Shown piece after piece: positions 53,912-63,902 of a DNA stretch of 64,000 nt. A program made the position numbers and the translations under genes. The stretch comes from Bathymodiolus brooksi. Lineage: Eukaryota > Mollusca > Bivalvia > Mytilida > Modiolidae. The notes beneath the pieces are model-generated. The model saw only the letters and a program-made list of their open reading frames with translations, did no database searches and was not told the origin of the DNA. The stretch lies in contig OY804584.1 in NCBI GenBank assembly GCA_963680875.1, positions 94,818,031 to 94,882,030 of the forward strand, written 5' to 3'. Each line of letters opens with the position of its first letter. Position 1 is the stretch's first letter.

Positions 53912-54944
53912 GTAAGAAATAGAAATCAGAGTAATTACACATACTGTCATCATTACAGTAATGAGCAATTTAAGTATACATGTGACTATTTACAGAAGCA
54001 ACAAACACGATATCCAACTCCTATATATTTGTTCATTATGTTGACATCCTAAGCTTAATCAAATATTGTAATTTCACGGTTTCACGATTTGATATAAGAC
54101 ATTTCTAGTTTATCTACCGGTAAAGAATCATAATATCATTTTTATTTAAAATTATCAGTAGACTGACAAATGTGATGACACCAAATTGCTAATCTGGGGA
54201 GAACTTGGATGTGGCACACGCTAATATTGATTGTCTATTAACGAATGTGCCGTTTTAGTCATTAACCTGTCTGAAATAAATATCAAGAATAACAACCAAT
54301 CTTATACCTTACGCACAACCAATCTGAACTACTCACATCACTTTAAGCAAGTTTTAACACGATATTGATTCATATAGATGGAGGGCATATAGAAAAATGT
54401 TACGAAAATAAATTATTTTGGCGGGGGGGGGGGGGGGGGGGGAGTGTATGGTCGTCATCGAATGTAATTAAATTATACATTGTTAAATAGTTCATTTTTT
54501 TTTAAATATAATATGCTCATTTGTTTTCTCACCTAAACAAACTGGGGTCCTAAGTGAGCTACCTTGGGCTACTTAAGTTATTGTAACGCAGAGGTTTGCT
54601 CGATAAACTGTATGTATTCTTTTTTTTATAATTTAACATCATGCAATCAACTTACTTGATATACATTCAAAACCAATTTAAAGTGATGTGAATCATGTAG
54701 TATATAGAAGTATGATCTACTTTCTCCACTGTCTGTGCAACTCTCTGAAATTGGCGTCGTCTAGTCGTGGAGGACGAAATCCATACATAATTGAGTGTCT
54801 CCTGTATAGAGAATGCATGTTGATGTCGCGTAACAAGGCAATTATTTCTGCACTGTCCACTATCGCTACTTTAACATACTAAGACATATTTAACAAACAA
54901 AGATTTACATACGTAACATTAGTCATATTTTGGCTATCGTGTTA
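53912..54944. other. GCLC intron with 20-base G-run
   Basis: AT-rich intron with no gene. A run of 20 G lies at 54423-54442. The 64-codon frame at 54688-54882 has no recognisable product. Confidence 0.5.
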
Positions 54945-55100
54945 AGGTCCTTTTGGTTTTCTTTCTCCCAAGTACATGTAGTTAAATTATTTGGCGTCCC
55001 AATCTTTTGACTTTGAGCGTATCTGATGACGATTATTTCACAAAGACACTGTGTGCACTAAATTAGATATCTATCGTTTTTCCAGTGCTTGTTATCGTCG
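54945..55100 (+). repeat. Dispersed repeat, copy 2
   Basis: Diverged copy of the repeat at 13075-13225, with AGGTCCTTTTGG, CCCAAGTACATG, GATGACGATTATT and GTGTGCACTAAATTAGATAT. It sits directly before a SINE. Confidence 0.5.
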
Positions 55101-55113
55101 TGAACATGGCTTA

Positions 55114-55460
55114 AAAACCGTCTCGAAGATAAAATGGTTAGAGTGCTCGCCTCTACAGCGGTAGATCGTGGGTTCGAGCTGCGGTCTGGTCAAATCAGGT
55201 TATACAAATGATAGTTGCTGCTAAGCACGTAACATTTAAAAATGTGAGAAAGATTGTTCATCTCGGATAATATGTCGGGCGACATGTCTTCCCGTTATTT
55301 CAGTGAGCTAGCACAATAACAATTCATCTAAGCGTGTTGGTCTAATACAAAACGGGCATCATGATCGTCTCATCGAGATGTAATTTGTTCTCGCAATGAA
55401 ATAGCTGATACATTTTTCACCTGTCATTAAACAGATATCACTCATTTACTCACTCGTTCG
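55114..55460 (+). mobile_element. tRNA-headed SINE
   Basis: The head has an A-box-like ATGGTTAGAGTGCTCGCC (from 55134) and a B box GTGGGTTCGAGCTG (from 55169), then a body with GTCGGGCGACATGTC, CTAAGCGTGTTGGTCTA and AATAGCTGATACATTTTTC, and a tail of ACTCA repeats. The whole matches a SINE I recognise from bivalve genomes. It is not a functional tRNA: the acceptor arms do not pair and the body continues for about 270 bp. Confidence 0.75.
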
Positions 55461-55536
55461 TCTATGGCATGCAGGTTCTTAAAATATGTTCTGAATTCTT
55501 GTTTGTCAGCTATTTGAAAGTTGTTTCTGTTTGTAG

Positions 55537-55754
55537 TATATAAAGACACAAAAACGAAATCACCATTCGTGGAAGACTTTCGCCCACTTGGTGATGATGG
55601 TGAAGCAGAACGAACAGCTAAACCAGACCATATCTACATGGACAGTAATGCTTTCGGTGGCGGGTGTTGTGCTTTACATGTCACAGTACAGGCGTCTGAA
55701 ATAGATGAGGCAAGACTGTTGTATGATCAATTAACACCAATTTGTCCACTTATG
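55537..55754 (+). CDS. GCLC: GCLC exon d, central catalytic region
   Basis: Acceptor TTTGTAG ending at 55536, donor GTAAGA at 55755. It reads IYKDTKTKSPFVEDF, then KPDHIYMDSNAFGGGCCALH, then ASEIDEARLLYDQLTPICP. This is the best conserved stretch of GCLC: PDHIYMD, the glycine- and cysteine-rich loop, and ARYLYDQL. The loop has two adjacent cysteines where vertebrate GCLC has three. It ends in phase 0 after Met. The frame stays open into the intron for another 12 codons. Confidence 0.95.
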
Positions 55755-56660
55755 GTAAGAATCGAGTGCAAATTCTGCTATAGGGGACTGTGAATTGTTG
55801 TACAGGTAGACTATATACCGATGTGTTTTGTAATTTGGATCTTGTGTAGACTCCTACCGACGCGTCACGTCAAAATGACAATGAGTTTTGATAAGCCTGT
55901 CAGAGCCTACGTTAAATTAATTTTCTATTTTATGTATATCCCACGGTATATTGAGTTTGGCACAGATATATCAGTTCTAACCTATTTGTTATCCTATTTA
56001 ATGTAAAGCAGTAACATATGGTTTACCCTGTAATTTATGTTGTATGGAATACCTGTACATAAGAATAAATTAGATAAACGAATGAATCATAAACAGTTAT
56101 CAAATCTTAACAGTATAAATAGACCAAAGGTCTAGAAACCATAAGTATAAATATAAAAACTAAAAATTTCAGGTCATTTGGCTTTCTATTCACTTCCTAG
56201 AAAACTCACATCTCAATAGCTTGAACTCTTAATGAAGTCGCTTACATGGATAACTCAAAGTGAAAGTAGATTAATTTTATAGTAGTACCTAGCATAACTC
56301 GAATGATCGATTAAACACATGAAAAATAGTAAATTTCTTCTCTTTCGAGAATCAACTGTATTTCCACAAGTATTTTATTTTGTTATCCGAAATTGAACAT
56401 TTGTATGCAGTGTTATGTATTTTTGGAAAGTGTTGTGTAACATTCACAATTATATCTCATAGTTAGGGATGTGGCTTTGTGCAACTTTGAATAAGCCGAC
56501 ATATTGGATTATACAAATCCAACGCCTTGATAAATAGAATTTATCACATATTTATAAGTAATAACATCAATTTTTCCCATACGTAAACACCGGAAGTGCC
56601 ACAGCTATATCAGCCCATGGGCAGATATCGGGGCAAAAATTTGATAACACGATATCAAGC
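55755..56660. other. GCLC intron, no recognisable element
   Basis: AT-rich intron sequence. The 61-codon frame at 55821-56006 has no similarity that I recognise. Confidence 0.4.
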
Positions 56661-56669
56661 CTTTCTATA

Positions 56670-56947
56670 AATAGATCAATGCATGATTTTTTCCATAACA
56701 GGACTGTTATCATCCCTCAATGATATCCATATAAGTTTGGTGTCTGTGTGGGAAGTTAATTTTGTTCTTTTTAATTCAATGTTGAAATATGTGATAAATA
56801 GATTAATGCATGGCTTTTTCCATTTCTGGACTGTTATCATCCCTCGGCCGATATTGACCCTCGGGCTAAAGCCCTCTAGCCGATATCGGTCTCTCGGTAT
56901 GATAATAGTCCTGATATGGAAAAGGGCATGCATTAATCTATAAATAA
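56670..56947. repeat. Fold-back element with a partial second arm
   Basis: The arm from 56790 (ATAGATTAATGCATG, CTTTTTCCAT, GGACTGTTATCATCC) is inverted at 56885-56945 (GATAATAGTCCTGATATGGA, GCATGCATTAATCTAT). A third, direct copy of the arm lies at 56670-56730. No coding capacity. It is probably a MITE that inserted in or next to a partial copy. Confidence 0.75.
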
Positions 56948-57141
56948 TTTTAAAAAAAATAGAATAAAGTACATTCAAATTTAAAATATTGAAAAGTAAA
57001 AAAATTGAAAAGTCTTTGTAATCAAGAAAAGCAAGAGCCTTAACAGAACAGGCAAAATCATATGAATGAGGGAGTTGAATCTTAATCATTAATACATGTT
57101 TTATCTAAACTATATACATGTATGTGTTTATCGTCATTTAG

Positions 57142-57258
57142 ATAGCAGTCAGTGCTGCCGCCCCCATTTTTAAAGGATATATATCAGATGTTGACTCCAG
57201 ATGGTGTGTACTTTCACAAGCCTTTGACGCTCGTACTGATGAAGAAAAAGGAAATATG
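57142..57258 (+). CDS. GCLC: GCLC exon e
   Basis: Acceptor ATTTAG ending at 57141, donor GTAATT at 57259. Reads IAVSAAAPIFKGYISDVDSR, then WCVLSQAFDARTDEEKGNM, matching [35 protein letters not shown]. Exactly 39 codons, phase 0 at both ends. The SAA-P--KGY-SD-D-RW pattern is retained, while the DDRT motif is changed to DART. Confidence 0.93.
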
Positions 57259-57334
57259 GTAATTAATAAGTAAATTATAAATTGAAATATAAGTTATCTG
57301 TTTTTCTTCGTCTTGTGTGACCTGTGGTGCCGGT

Positions 57335-57490
57335 TTCTCTGGATTGTCCATTGTTTATTGCCTCTTTGGTTTTCTCTGGATTGTCCATTGTTGATTGCCT
57401 CTTTGGTTTTCTCTGGATTGTCCATTGTTGATTGTCTCTTTGGTTTTCTCTGGATTGTCCATTGTTAATTGCCTCTTTGGTTTTCTCTAG
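57335..57490 (+). repeat. 37-bp tandem repeat, 4.2 copies
   Basis: TTCTCTGGATTGTCCATTG recurs at 57335, 57372, 57409 and 57446, with a truncated fifth start at 57483. The period is exactly 37 bp with few substitutions. Confidence 0.92.
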
Positions 57491-57783
57491 CGTATGTTTA
57501 GAATCAAGTAGGAACTTGGCAATTCTAACATGACCTCACTCTTTCCCTTTGTTAAAAAAACCAGAATTATTTCTTCGTATTATCTCATTAGCACATGCGC
57601 CGATGAATGTGACTGACGTTTCCATTGGCAGCATAAATTGTGACCCGAATAATGCCGATAGAGGGCGCAGTATTATTCGAGTTACATAAATTGTGTGCGA
57701 CATTTTCCGCAAGCGTATGTATAAATTACCGTCTTCCAATCAAATTATACTACCGTATTTGTATTCTTAGACATATCAGAATC

Positions 57784-57940
57784 GAAATAAATCATGGAAG
57801 CCAGAATGTGTTTTGAGTTTTAACATGGATTGGCGGATATTAGTAAATTTTATCCCTCGCTTCTGGCTCGGGATAAAATACTAATATCCGCCAACCCATG
57901 TTAAAACTCCCAACACATTCTGGCTTCCATGATTTATTTC
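57784..57940. repeat. Fold-back element
   Basis: Arms of about 70 bp: GAAATAAATCATGGAAGCC at 57784 pairs with the inverse ending at 57940, and GGCGGATATTAGTA pairs with TACTAATATCCGCC around a short centre (CTCGCTTCTGGCTC). A near-intact hairpin, MITE-like, no frame. Confidence 0.85.
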
Positions 57941-58228
57941 TTAAATCGTCTATTGTCCTGATTGTTGTCAATTTCTACCTTTGAAACAATAACATATAAA
58001 TATCAAATCATTAAAAGGGCATAGCATATTAAAGGTATCTATTTATTTTTATTTTTTTAGCTTCTTAGGGCTAAAATTTCTACTTAAAGTAAAAAATGTC
58101 TTTTTTATTACAAAAAAGACTAGATAGAGATATAAAAGACCAATGACAAAACAATTATTTCTTTAAGCAAATTATCTACTTTAAGCCTTTTTCTATATTC
58201 ATTTATCAATTCGTTCTAAATATTGCAG

Positions 58229-58358
58229 AATGGTAGTCGATACATCCCCAAGTCTCGTTGTGATATCGTCAACTTGTATTTAACACCGAAACACCAGGTT
58301 TACAATGATACGGAGGTAGTAGTTGACCAAGAGATATACAAGACGTTACAAAGGGGAG
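58229..58358 (+). CDS. GCLC: GCLC exon f
   Basis: Acceptor ATTGCAG ending at 58228, donor GTAATA at 58359. Reads NGSRYIPKSRCDIVNLYL, then VYNDTEVVVDQEIYKTL, matching the YRISKSRYDSIDSYL and YNDI---IDKEIYEQLLQ region. It carries 43 codons and one further base, and has the KSR-D---YL and DQEIY landmarks. One of the more diverged exons. Confidence 0.92.
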
Positions 58359-58482
58359 GTAATAACTACACAATTTAATGAGAATATCATTTAAATGATA
58401 AGATTGTTGATATTTGTGATGCAGTACAATATTTGCTTATTATCCCTTCCGGAGCACATGATATCATGCCAGGTGTTATAGG

Positions 58483-58660
58483 GGACGAAGTGTTGTTTGT
58501 TGTTGTTGTTGTGTGGATGAAGTGTTGTTTGTTGTTGTTGTTGTTGTTGTGTGGATGAAGTGTTGTTTGTTGTTGTTGTTGCTGTGTGGACGAAGTGTTG
58601 TTTGTTGTTGTTGTTGTTGTGTGGACGAAGTGTTGTTTCTTGTTGTTGTTTGTTTGTTCT
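58483..58660 (+). repeat. GTTGTT-rich minisatellite
   Basis: GGA(C/T)GAAGTGTTGTTTGTTG recurs at 58483, 58515, 58553, 58588 and 58623 (periods 32, 38, 35, 35). The length differences come from the number of GTT triplets. The short frames in it are by-products. Confidence 0.9.
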
Positions 58661-58799
58661 CCCTTTGTGTTGCTGTTTTATATATTCGGATTATACTTCT
58701 ACTCTTTCATGCCTTCAGACTTACGTTCTTATTCAGACCTGGGTACACTGCATTTCTTTTCTTCTTTTTTAATATGGACAGTTACTTTCCATTTATAGC

Positions 58800-59140
58800 T
58801 TATCACCAGTTTGAAGATAGCAAAGGGGCCAGCAGAAGCTGTCAATCAAAGAAGGGCTGACATAGAATGAGCAGAGACAGATCAAAGAGGCAAACAACGG
58901 ATTGAAAAAATACTACACATACATCTTAAGATTGAGCAATATGACCCATTCCCCCGCTAAAATACGGGGAAACGAAAGTGGTGTTCCTAGCGGGAAAACA
59001 GTTCCTGCTCCACTAACTACAACCTTTGTGGTACTTTTGCTACAGATTCGGTGATACGCCATGAATTGGAAAAGACAAAAATTTGACTACGTCAAAAAAA
59101 ACATATTGGTAACGGTTCACCAGTAATGCAAGATATTATT
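58800..59140 (-). repeat. RT-derived dispersed repeat copy
   Basis: GTTTGAAGATAGCAAAGGGG at 58810, then TACACATACATCTTAAGATT, GAGCAATATGACCC, CAGTTCCTGCTCCACTAAC and GGTAACGGTTCACCAGTAAT. The order is the same as in the two flanks of the satellite. Here the stretch corresponding to the 42-bp monomer is present about once, so this copy shows the unexpanded state. Confidence 0.65.
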
Positions 59141-59425
59141 TACCTACTGGTAAATGCTTCTTCCTACATTGTATCACATTTCATACTTTAGCGATAAAGT
59201 TACCAAATTTAAGCTAATTCATGGGGAAAACTACTTATTTGTGATGACTTGATGACATTGTCTGTATTAGGCCAACACGATCAGTTGGATTTTATAGTGC
59301 GACCCCTCAACGGAAAAAACTTGGTCGTATTTGTATATCCTAGTTCTGTAGATTTAAACATTGCAATTCCTTACTTTGATGTTCAAAATATATAATGTAC
59401 AAACAAAATGTTTGTTTTTCTACAG

Positions 59426-59538
59426 GTGTCGACGACACATTAGCGAAACACATTGCTTATCTTTTTATTCGAGATCCTATTGTATTGTACCAAGAATATC
59501 TTAAACAAGATGATGAGAAAGACACGGACCATTTTGAG
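59426..59538 (+). CDS. GCLC: GCLC exon g
   Basis: Acceptor TTTCTACAG ending at 59425, donor GTAGGG at 59539. Reads GVDDTLAKHIAYLFIRDPIV, then LKQDDEKDTDHFE, matching GIDHLLAQHVAHLFIRDPL and DDANESDHFE. The AKHIA-LFIRDP motif is almost unchanged. Phase 1 at the start, 0 at the end. Confidence 0.95.
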
Positions 59539-59974
59539 GTAGGGGACGTTATTGATGCAATATTGGTTTTTCAAAACGCTCAAATTGAGACAGAGAACAT
59601 TTAGACAAATTCTGCATGTTCTTCTGCTCTTAGTAGCAGTTATTTAATCTGTCACGTTTCATTCTTTTCATTTTTTTATGTATGATTTTTGTTGTTCATT
59701 GTTTAATATGGAAAAGTCGTCATGACCACGATCCCATTGCATTTGAATTTACACCTATCTATGAATAAGTGTCAACCTCCTTCAAAAATGCGAGTTATAG
59801 TGGCTTTAGGATGTAATTATGATTACATGTAAAAAAAAAAAAATACTCAATCAGCCAATCACAATTCCGAATAATAATAATAAAAAGGAAATATATAATG
59901 ACAAATATAGACACACAAGAGACAGATTATTCGGTCTACATTAAGGTGTAAGGGCAAATTATGTTTGTCTCTGA

Positions 59975-60115
59975 GACAGCATAGCATTTTTATAATATGT
60001 CTAAGTGGAGCGACATGTCTACATGTGGACTGTTGTCTCGGTGTGAGTTATTACTATAAAACAATCATACTCAGCGTGTTGACATAGTACAGAACAGACA
60101 GGCTCTGGTCGATTA
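59975..60115 (+). mobile_element. SINE body fragment
   Basis: GGAGCGACATGTCTACATG, GGACTGTTGTCTCGGTG, CTCAGCGTGTTGACATAGTA match the SINE body at 55250-55350. Head and tail are missing. Confidence 0.65.
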
Positions 60116-60206
60116 AAAATAAAAGACAATTGTTCACAAAATTCTACACAGAAAGCAAAGGATTGTCAGCAAAACCGCCCCACTTAAAACCAGGGGTGAA
60201 CCCAGA
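60116..60206 (-). repeat. RT-derived repeat fragment
   Basis: TCTACACAGAAAGCAAAGGAT, then CCACTTAAAACCAGGGGTGA, as in the dispersed repeat. The fragment is bounded by SINE sequence on both sides. Confidence 0.55.
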
Positions 60207-60209
60207 TTC

Positions 60210-60440
60210 TACAAAATGCTTGATGATTGGTTTATGGTGTTTAATGCCACTTTCAACAATATTTCAGTTATATCGTGGCGGTCAGTTTTATTGGTGGAGG
60301 TAACCGGAGTACCAGGAGAAAACTACCGACCTGTCGCAAGTTACTGACAAACTTGTTGTATCGCCTGAGTTGGATTCGAACTCACAACCATAGAGGTAAT
60401 AGGTATTGATTGCATAGGTAGCTGTAAATGTAACTACTAT
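60210..60440 (-). mobile_element. tRNA-headed SINE, second family
   Basis: On the minus strand the head carries TAGTATAGTAGTTAC and the B box GTTGTGAGTTCGAATCC. The body in + orientation contains GCCACTTTCAACAATATTTC, GTGGCGGTCAG and GGAGTACCAGGAGAAAACTA. The same body occurs at 63571-63842. No complete tRNA fold. Confidence 0.75.
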
Positions 60441-60454
60441 ACTATACAACGGTC

Positions 60455-60535
60455 CCTTGAAATGTTTGAAGATACCAAAGGGGTAATCAGAAGCCGTACT
60501 GCAAAAGACATGTGGTACAATGCAATATGTAATAG
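60455..60535 (-). repeat. RT-derived repeat, edge fragment
   Basis: GTTTGAAGATACCAAAGGGG and AATCAGAAGCCGTA match the left flank of the satellite (13660-13715). Confidence 0.6.
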
Positions 60536-60558
60536 ATTTGATAATTTACCTTTATAAA

Positions 60559-60729
60559 CAGTCAAACCTCATTATATCTACATAGTGAAAGGGTCGATTA
60601 TTTTACCTCAAAATAACCGTGTTGTCGAGTGTCCGGTATGATGCAGTTAGAAGTTATTTTTACAGGGCCAAAGTTTTATTTCAAACTATCATTGGAAATG
60701 AATAATCGAGATAACGAGAGTCGACTGTA
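60559..60729. mobile_element. Short MITE with CAGTCAAACCTC ends
   Basis: Ends CAGTCAAACCTCATTATATC and its inverse CGAGATAACGAGAGTCGACTG form imperfect terminal inverted repeats of about 22 bp around an internal AT-rich segment. The ends resemble mobile elements common in invertebrates. No frame. Confidence 0.6.
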
Positions 60730-60834
60730 TATCGACTTTTTTTTTCTATTTCTATTGTTCAAAGTTTACAACCATTAACCTTGTACTATATATTATCTCG
60801 GTTGTGTTGAAAAACTTGTACTAAAATATTGCAG

Positions 60835-60924
60835 AATATTCAGTCGACCAACTGGCATTCCTTGAGATTTAAGCCACCTCCCAATAACAGTACTGGATGG
60901 CGTATAGAGATCAGACCCATGGAA
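60835..60924 (+). CDS. GCLC: GCLC exon h
   Basis: Acceptor ATTGCAG ending at 60834, donor GTATGT at 60925. Reads NIQSTNWHSLRFKPPPNN, then STGWRIEIRPME, matching NIQSTNWQTMRFKPPPPNS and GWRVEFRPME. It has 30 codons, phase 0 at both ends. The GWR-E-RPME motif, a hallmark of the family, is conserved. The loop before it is two residues shorter than in vertebrates. Confidence 0.96.
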
Positions 60925-62187
60925 GTATGTTTAATATAATACAACGATAATGGCTTAAAGTAATATGAAACGAGTTTATGGTGAAATAAACATCTTCAAA
61001 AATATTCTTGATATGTTTACATTCCCTAAACACTAAACCATTCGTGCATGTTTGAGGACGAAAATCGCGATCATCTGTGATTAAGAACAGAAAATCATTC
61101 CATCTCGTACGTGTTTTGTCAAGACAATGGCGGCTAATAAACTTTCGGATGCACCGTTCCGATGATTGCCGATCATGAAATTTCATCACCAACGTAAACA
61201 GGTGAGCACATGTATCATTCTGGTTTTGAAAGAAGTTAAATTTCTTGCATTTCTTGCCTTGCAAAGAAATTATTTCATGTATGTTTTACCTTAAAGATTA
61301 TCAACTGCAATGAATTTCATTCGGACTTAATCAGTTTATTCGAAAAACTGGACAAAAACATTGAAATCGGTAATAATGAATGACACGGGGCCCCATTTGA
61401 GGAAATCGAAGCAGAACCAAGAAATCTCAGAATTTAAAATCCTCGTCGGAACTAACGTATCGCATGTACAAACTGTGTAAATTATTATTAGTATGTACAT
61501 TTCAAAACCATTACGATGAAAACATTTGGAGTTGCCGGAGAAAAAAATAAAAAATCAACAAGAAAAAAAATGCCAGAAATACGACTTATTTTGACCATAA
61601 TTTGACACCAACCATTTCATAACTTGGTTCGTTTATTTCCTGGGTTTGTTTTGGGGACAACCGATTGATTCCGCGGGTGGGGGGGGGGGGGGGGTCTGGC
61701 AGTTTTTGTAAATAAAATAAATAATCTGGCCACCCAAAATCTGGCCTGAACTGAGTAAACAATGTTATAACCTGTCCTGCACTATGTGTCGAATGAAAAT
61801 TCTGTCAAATATTCTAACCTGACTAATCTTGCCAGGCCCCCTCAGAATCAAATTATTTGCCTATATATTATTATGAGATAAAGAATGTGTGCTTTCTTTC
61901 ACATTCTTGTCTCTTAGGCCAAATAAATTTTAAATAGATTTGAAACAAAGTAGTATTCATTTTTAATATAAAAAAAAACTAATGTTTTAACATAATTACA
62001 CGTTGCGTATGCAGTGTCCCCTTACTGGGCCCCACGAAATTTGCTGAATTATACCAAGGACGTACATCTGTATATAAGATTCTATATACGTCCTTGATTA
62101 TACACATAATGCCGGTAAAAGACATTTACGGCGGTTTAGATCATAGATGGTGATATATATTTATTTTCCAGGTAAAGAGATCCTTGT
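60925..62187. other. GCLC intron, G-run at 61679-61694
   Basis: No gene recognised. A run of 16 G lies at 61679-61694. A short imperfect inverted repeat (AAGGACGTACAT / ATATACGTCCTT) lies at 62054-62096. The 117-codon minus-strand frame from 61264 has no similarity I recognise. Confidence 0.4.
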
Positions 62188-62469
62188 TTAACGTTTCGCT
62201 AAGGGAAAATTATTTTTAATCGTGGATTGAATGGAAAATAATGGAATGTAAATCGAAACGAAAATGATGTTGGCCACTTCAGAGTTCGTTTCCAGACGAA
62301 AAGCGGTCTTTATTTCCATCCAACGATCATATTCATCTCCATTATATATTTTGTTTTTGTTTAACTTAGCATTCGCTGCTTTTTTGTTTCTTTTTCTGTC
62401 AGAATCGCTCAATTTACGCTTCGGACCTGGCTTCAATTTCTTTGCCTCCGACATTTTCTTCATCAACAC
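62188..62469 (-). CDS. Hypothetical basic protein fragment, antisense in a GCLC intron
   Basis: An open frame of 93 codons with ATG. It begins MLMKKMSEAKKLKPGPKRKL, then a basic stretch (DRKRNKKAANAKLNKNK), then YNGDEYDRWMEIKTAFRLET-NSEVANI. The pattern W-E-K--L-L-TN-EVA is one I know from a recurrent, functionally undefined module in invertebrate and fish proteins of zinc-finger or transposon context. The last 25 residues look like non-coding read-through, so this may be a single exon. A start at Met6 (MSEAKK) is equally likely. No promoter or splice donor is obvious. I cannot assign a function. Confidence 0.35.
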   Translation of the reverse strand: MLMKKMSEAKKLKPGPKRKLSDSDRKRNKKAANAKLNKNKIYNGDEYDRWMEIKTAFRLETNSEVANIIFVSIYIPLFSIQSTIKNNFPLAKR

Positions 62470-62841
62470 TATAACGGGGCATGCGCACTATCTCTACCGA
62501 ATGAGTTCAAATCTGAGGTCAATAGCATATGATTTGCATTATTGTCCGGGTAGCAAAAATTATCGAAGACAGAATAAAATGACGTTTTCTCCTGAATTAT
62601 ACATCGTAGCTCTCAAAAAGTGAATGGTTTACGTTCTTTATATATTTAATCTTTACATATATCAGAAATTTTTAGAAAACTGAAAATAATGATTTTGTCA
62701 TTTCATATTACTTTAAGTCTCAGTTAGAAAACTATGAAATTTATTACTTTTCTAGAATGTGTGAGATACATACATGTACTAAGACAACTTAAGAATTTTG
62801 CAACAAACGGATAACCACTAATACGATTACAGGCTTCTAAG

Positions 62842-62915
62842 CAGTGCCGGACTGATTTACCTATAAGCTCAATAGGCTGGAGCATAGGGCCTCACAATTT
62901 AAAGGGCCTTATAAT
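62842..62915 (+). mobile_element. Possible hAT-type terminus
   Basis: CAGTGCCGGACTGATTTACC, followed by a GGGCCT-rich stretch, resembles the 5' end of hAT transposons (CAG-GCCGG start). The opposite end is not visible, and a fold-back element begins directly after it. Confidence 0.4.
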
Positions 62916-63431
62916 CACTGGGGTAAAGCTGATGACCGTAACTGCAATTACGGTCATCCCAAGATGGCGGACGTGGAATCAGGTAAGAATGTTTTTTGTC
63001 GATTAAATTGTTTCTATAATGTATTTTAAATGACACATGCATTAGTAGGATAGTAATCTATGAACTTTCCACAAGGAAATCACAAATTACGACTGAAAAA
63101 TGTACATGAAAGAGAAAATCCGATTTTAAAAAATCGCTAAGATGACCGTAACTGATCATAATTGTTTTGAAAGATGACCGTAATCTCAGTTTTCAGTTAC
63201 GGTCATCTTAGCGATTTTTTAAAATCGGATTTTCTCTTTCATATATATTTTTCAGTCGTAATTTGTGATTTCCTTGTGATAAGTTCATAGATTACTATCG
63301 TACCAATGCATGTGCCATTTAGAATACATTATAGAAACAATTTAATCGACAAAAAAGATTCTTACCAGATTCCACGTCCGCCATCTTGGGATGACCTAAT
63401 TGCAGTTACGGTCATCAGCTTTACCCAAGTG
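62916..63431. mobile_element. Long fold-back MITE with AAGATGGCGG arms
   Basis: The arms, about 240 bp each (62916-63158 and 63197-63431), are near-exact inverses with few differences, around a 38-bp centre. Each arm contains GGGTAAAGCTGATGACCGTA, CAAGATGGCGGACGTGGAAT and TTCTATAATGTATT. There is no transposase frame. The 61-codon frame at 63306-63491 is incidental. CAAGATGGCGG matches the YY1 binding consensus, so each insertion could bring two candidate sites. Confidence 0.85.
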
Positions 63432-63570
63432 AAAATATTTGTATCTCACGTGTCCCATTTAAACATTCGTACAAAAGATTCAAAATCTTAAATAATGTAG
63501 AAACTTGTTATCGTCATTAACATAGCTGCTCACTTGACGTTAAACAACAATCAATCAATCAATCATATTA

Positions 63571-63842
63571 CATTGATTTGATTTTTGGTGTTTTAACGCC
63601 ACTTTCAGCAATATTTCAGCTAAATCATGGCGACCAGTTTTAGTGGTGGAAGAAGCCGGAGTGCCCGGAGAGAACCACCGACCATGGGCAAGCAACTGGT
63701 AAACTTTATCACTTGCGGCTGCCAATCGAGTACACCCTTTTTTGTAATATACAAATCCGGGCGCGAACCCACGCCGTATTGGTGATAGGCTTGTATGAGT
63801 TGTTAGGTAATCCAACTACCTAACTCATTGAGCCACCCGGGT
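63571..63842 (-). mobile_element. tRNA-headed SINE
   Basis: On the minus strand the head reads GTGGCTCAATGAGTTAGG (A box) and CGTGGGTTCGCGCCC (B box). The body in + orientation has GCCACTTTCAGCAATATTTC, AATCATGGCGACCAG, GGTGGAAGAAGCCGGAGTGC and CCCGGAGAGAACCACCGACC. Same family as 60210-60440. It ends 60 bp before a GCLC exon. Confidence 0.8.
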
Positions 63843-63902
63843 CCTAAATCATATTACAGGAGTACTCATAGCTAAATATATATGACTATGGTTGTATTAT
63901 AG

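Noticed and set aside
55114..55185. tRNA gene
   Set aside because: A- and B-box-like sequences are present, but the arms do not fold into an acceptor stem, and the sequence continues into a SINE body and tail.
56676..57089. 137-codon minus-strand frame
   Set aside because: It crosses the fold-back element and has no recognisable product.
58513..58860. Overlapping frames rich in Val, Cys and Leu
   Set aside because: They are translations of the GTTGTT minisatellite in three frames.
62264..62623. 119-codon + strand frame
   Set aside because: It is the complement of the more protein-like minus-strand frame at 62188-62469 and shows no recognisable motif.
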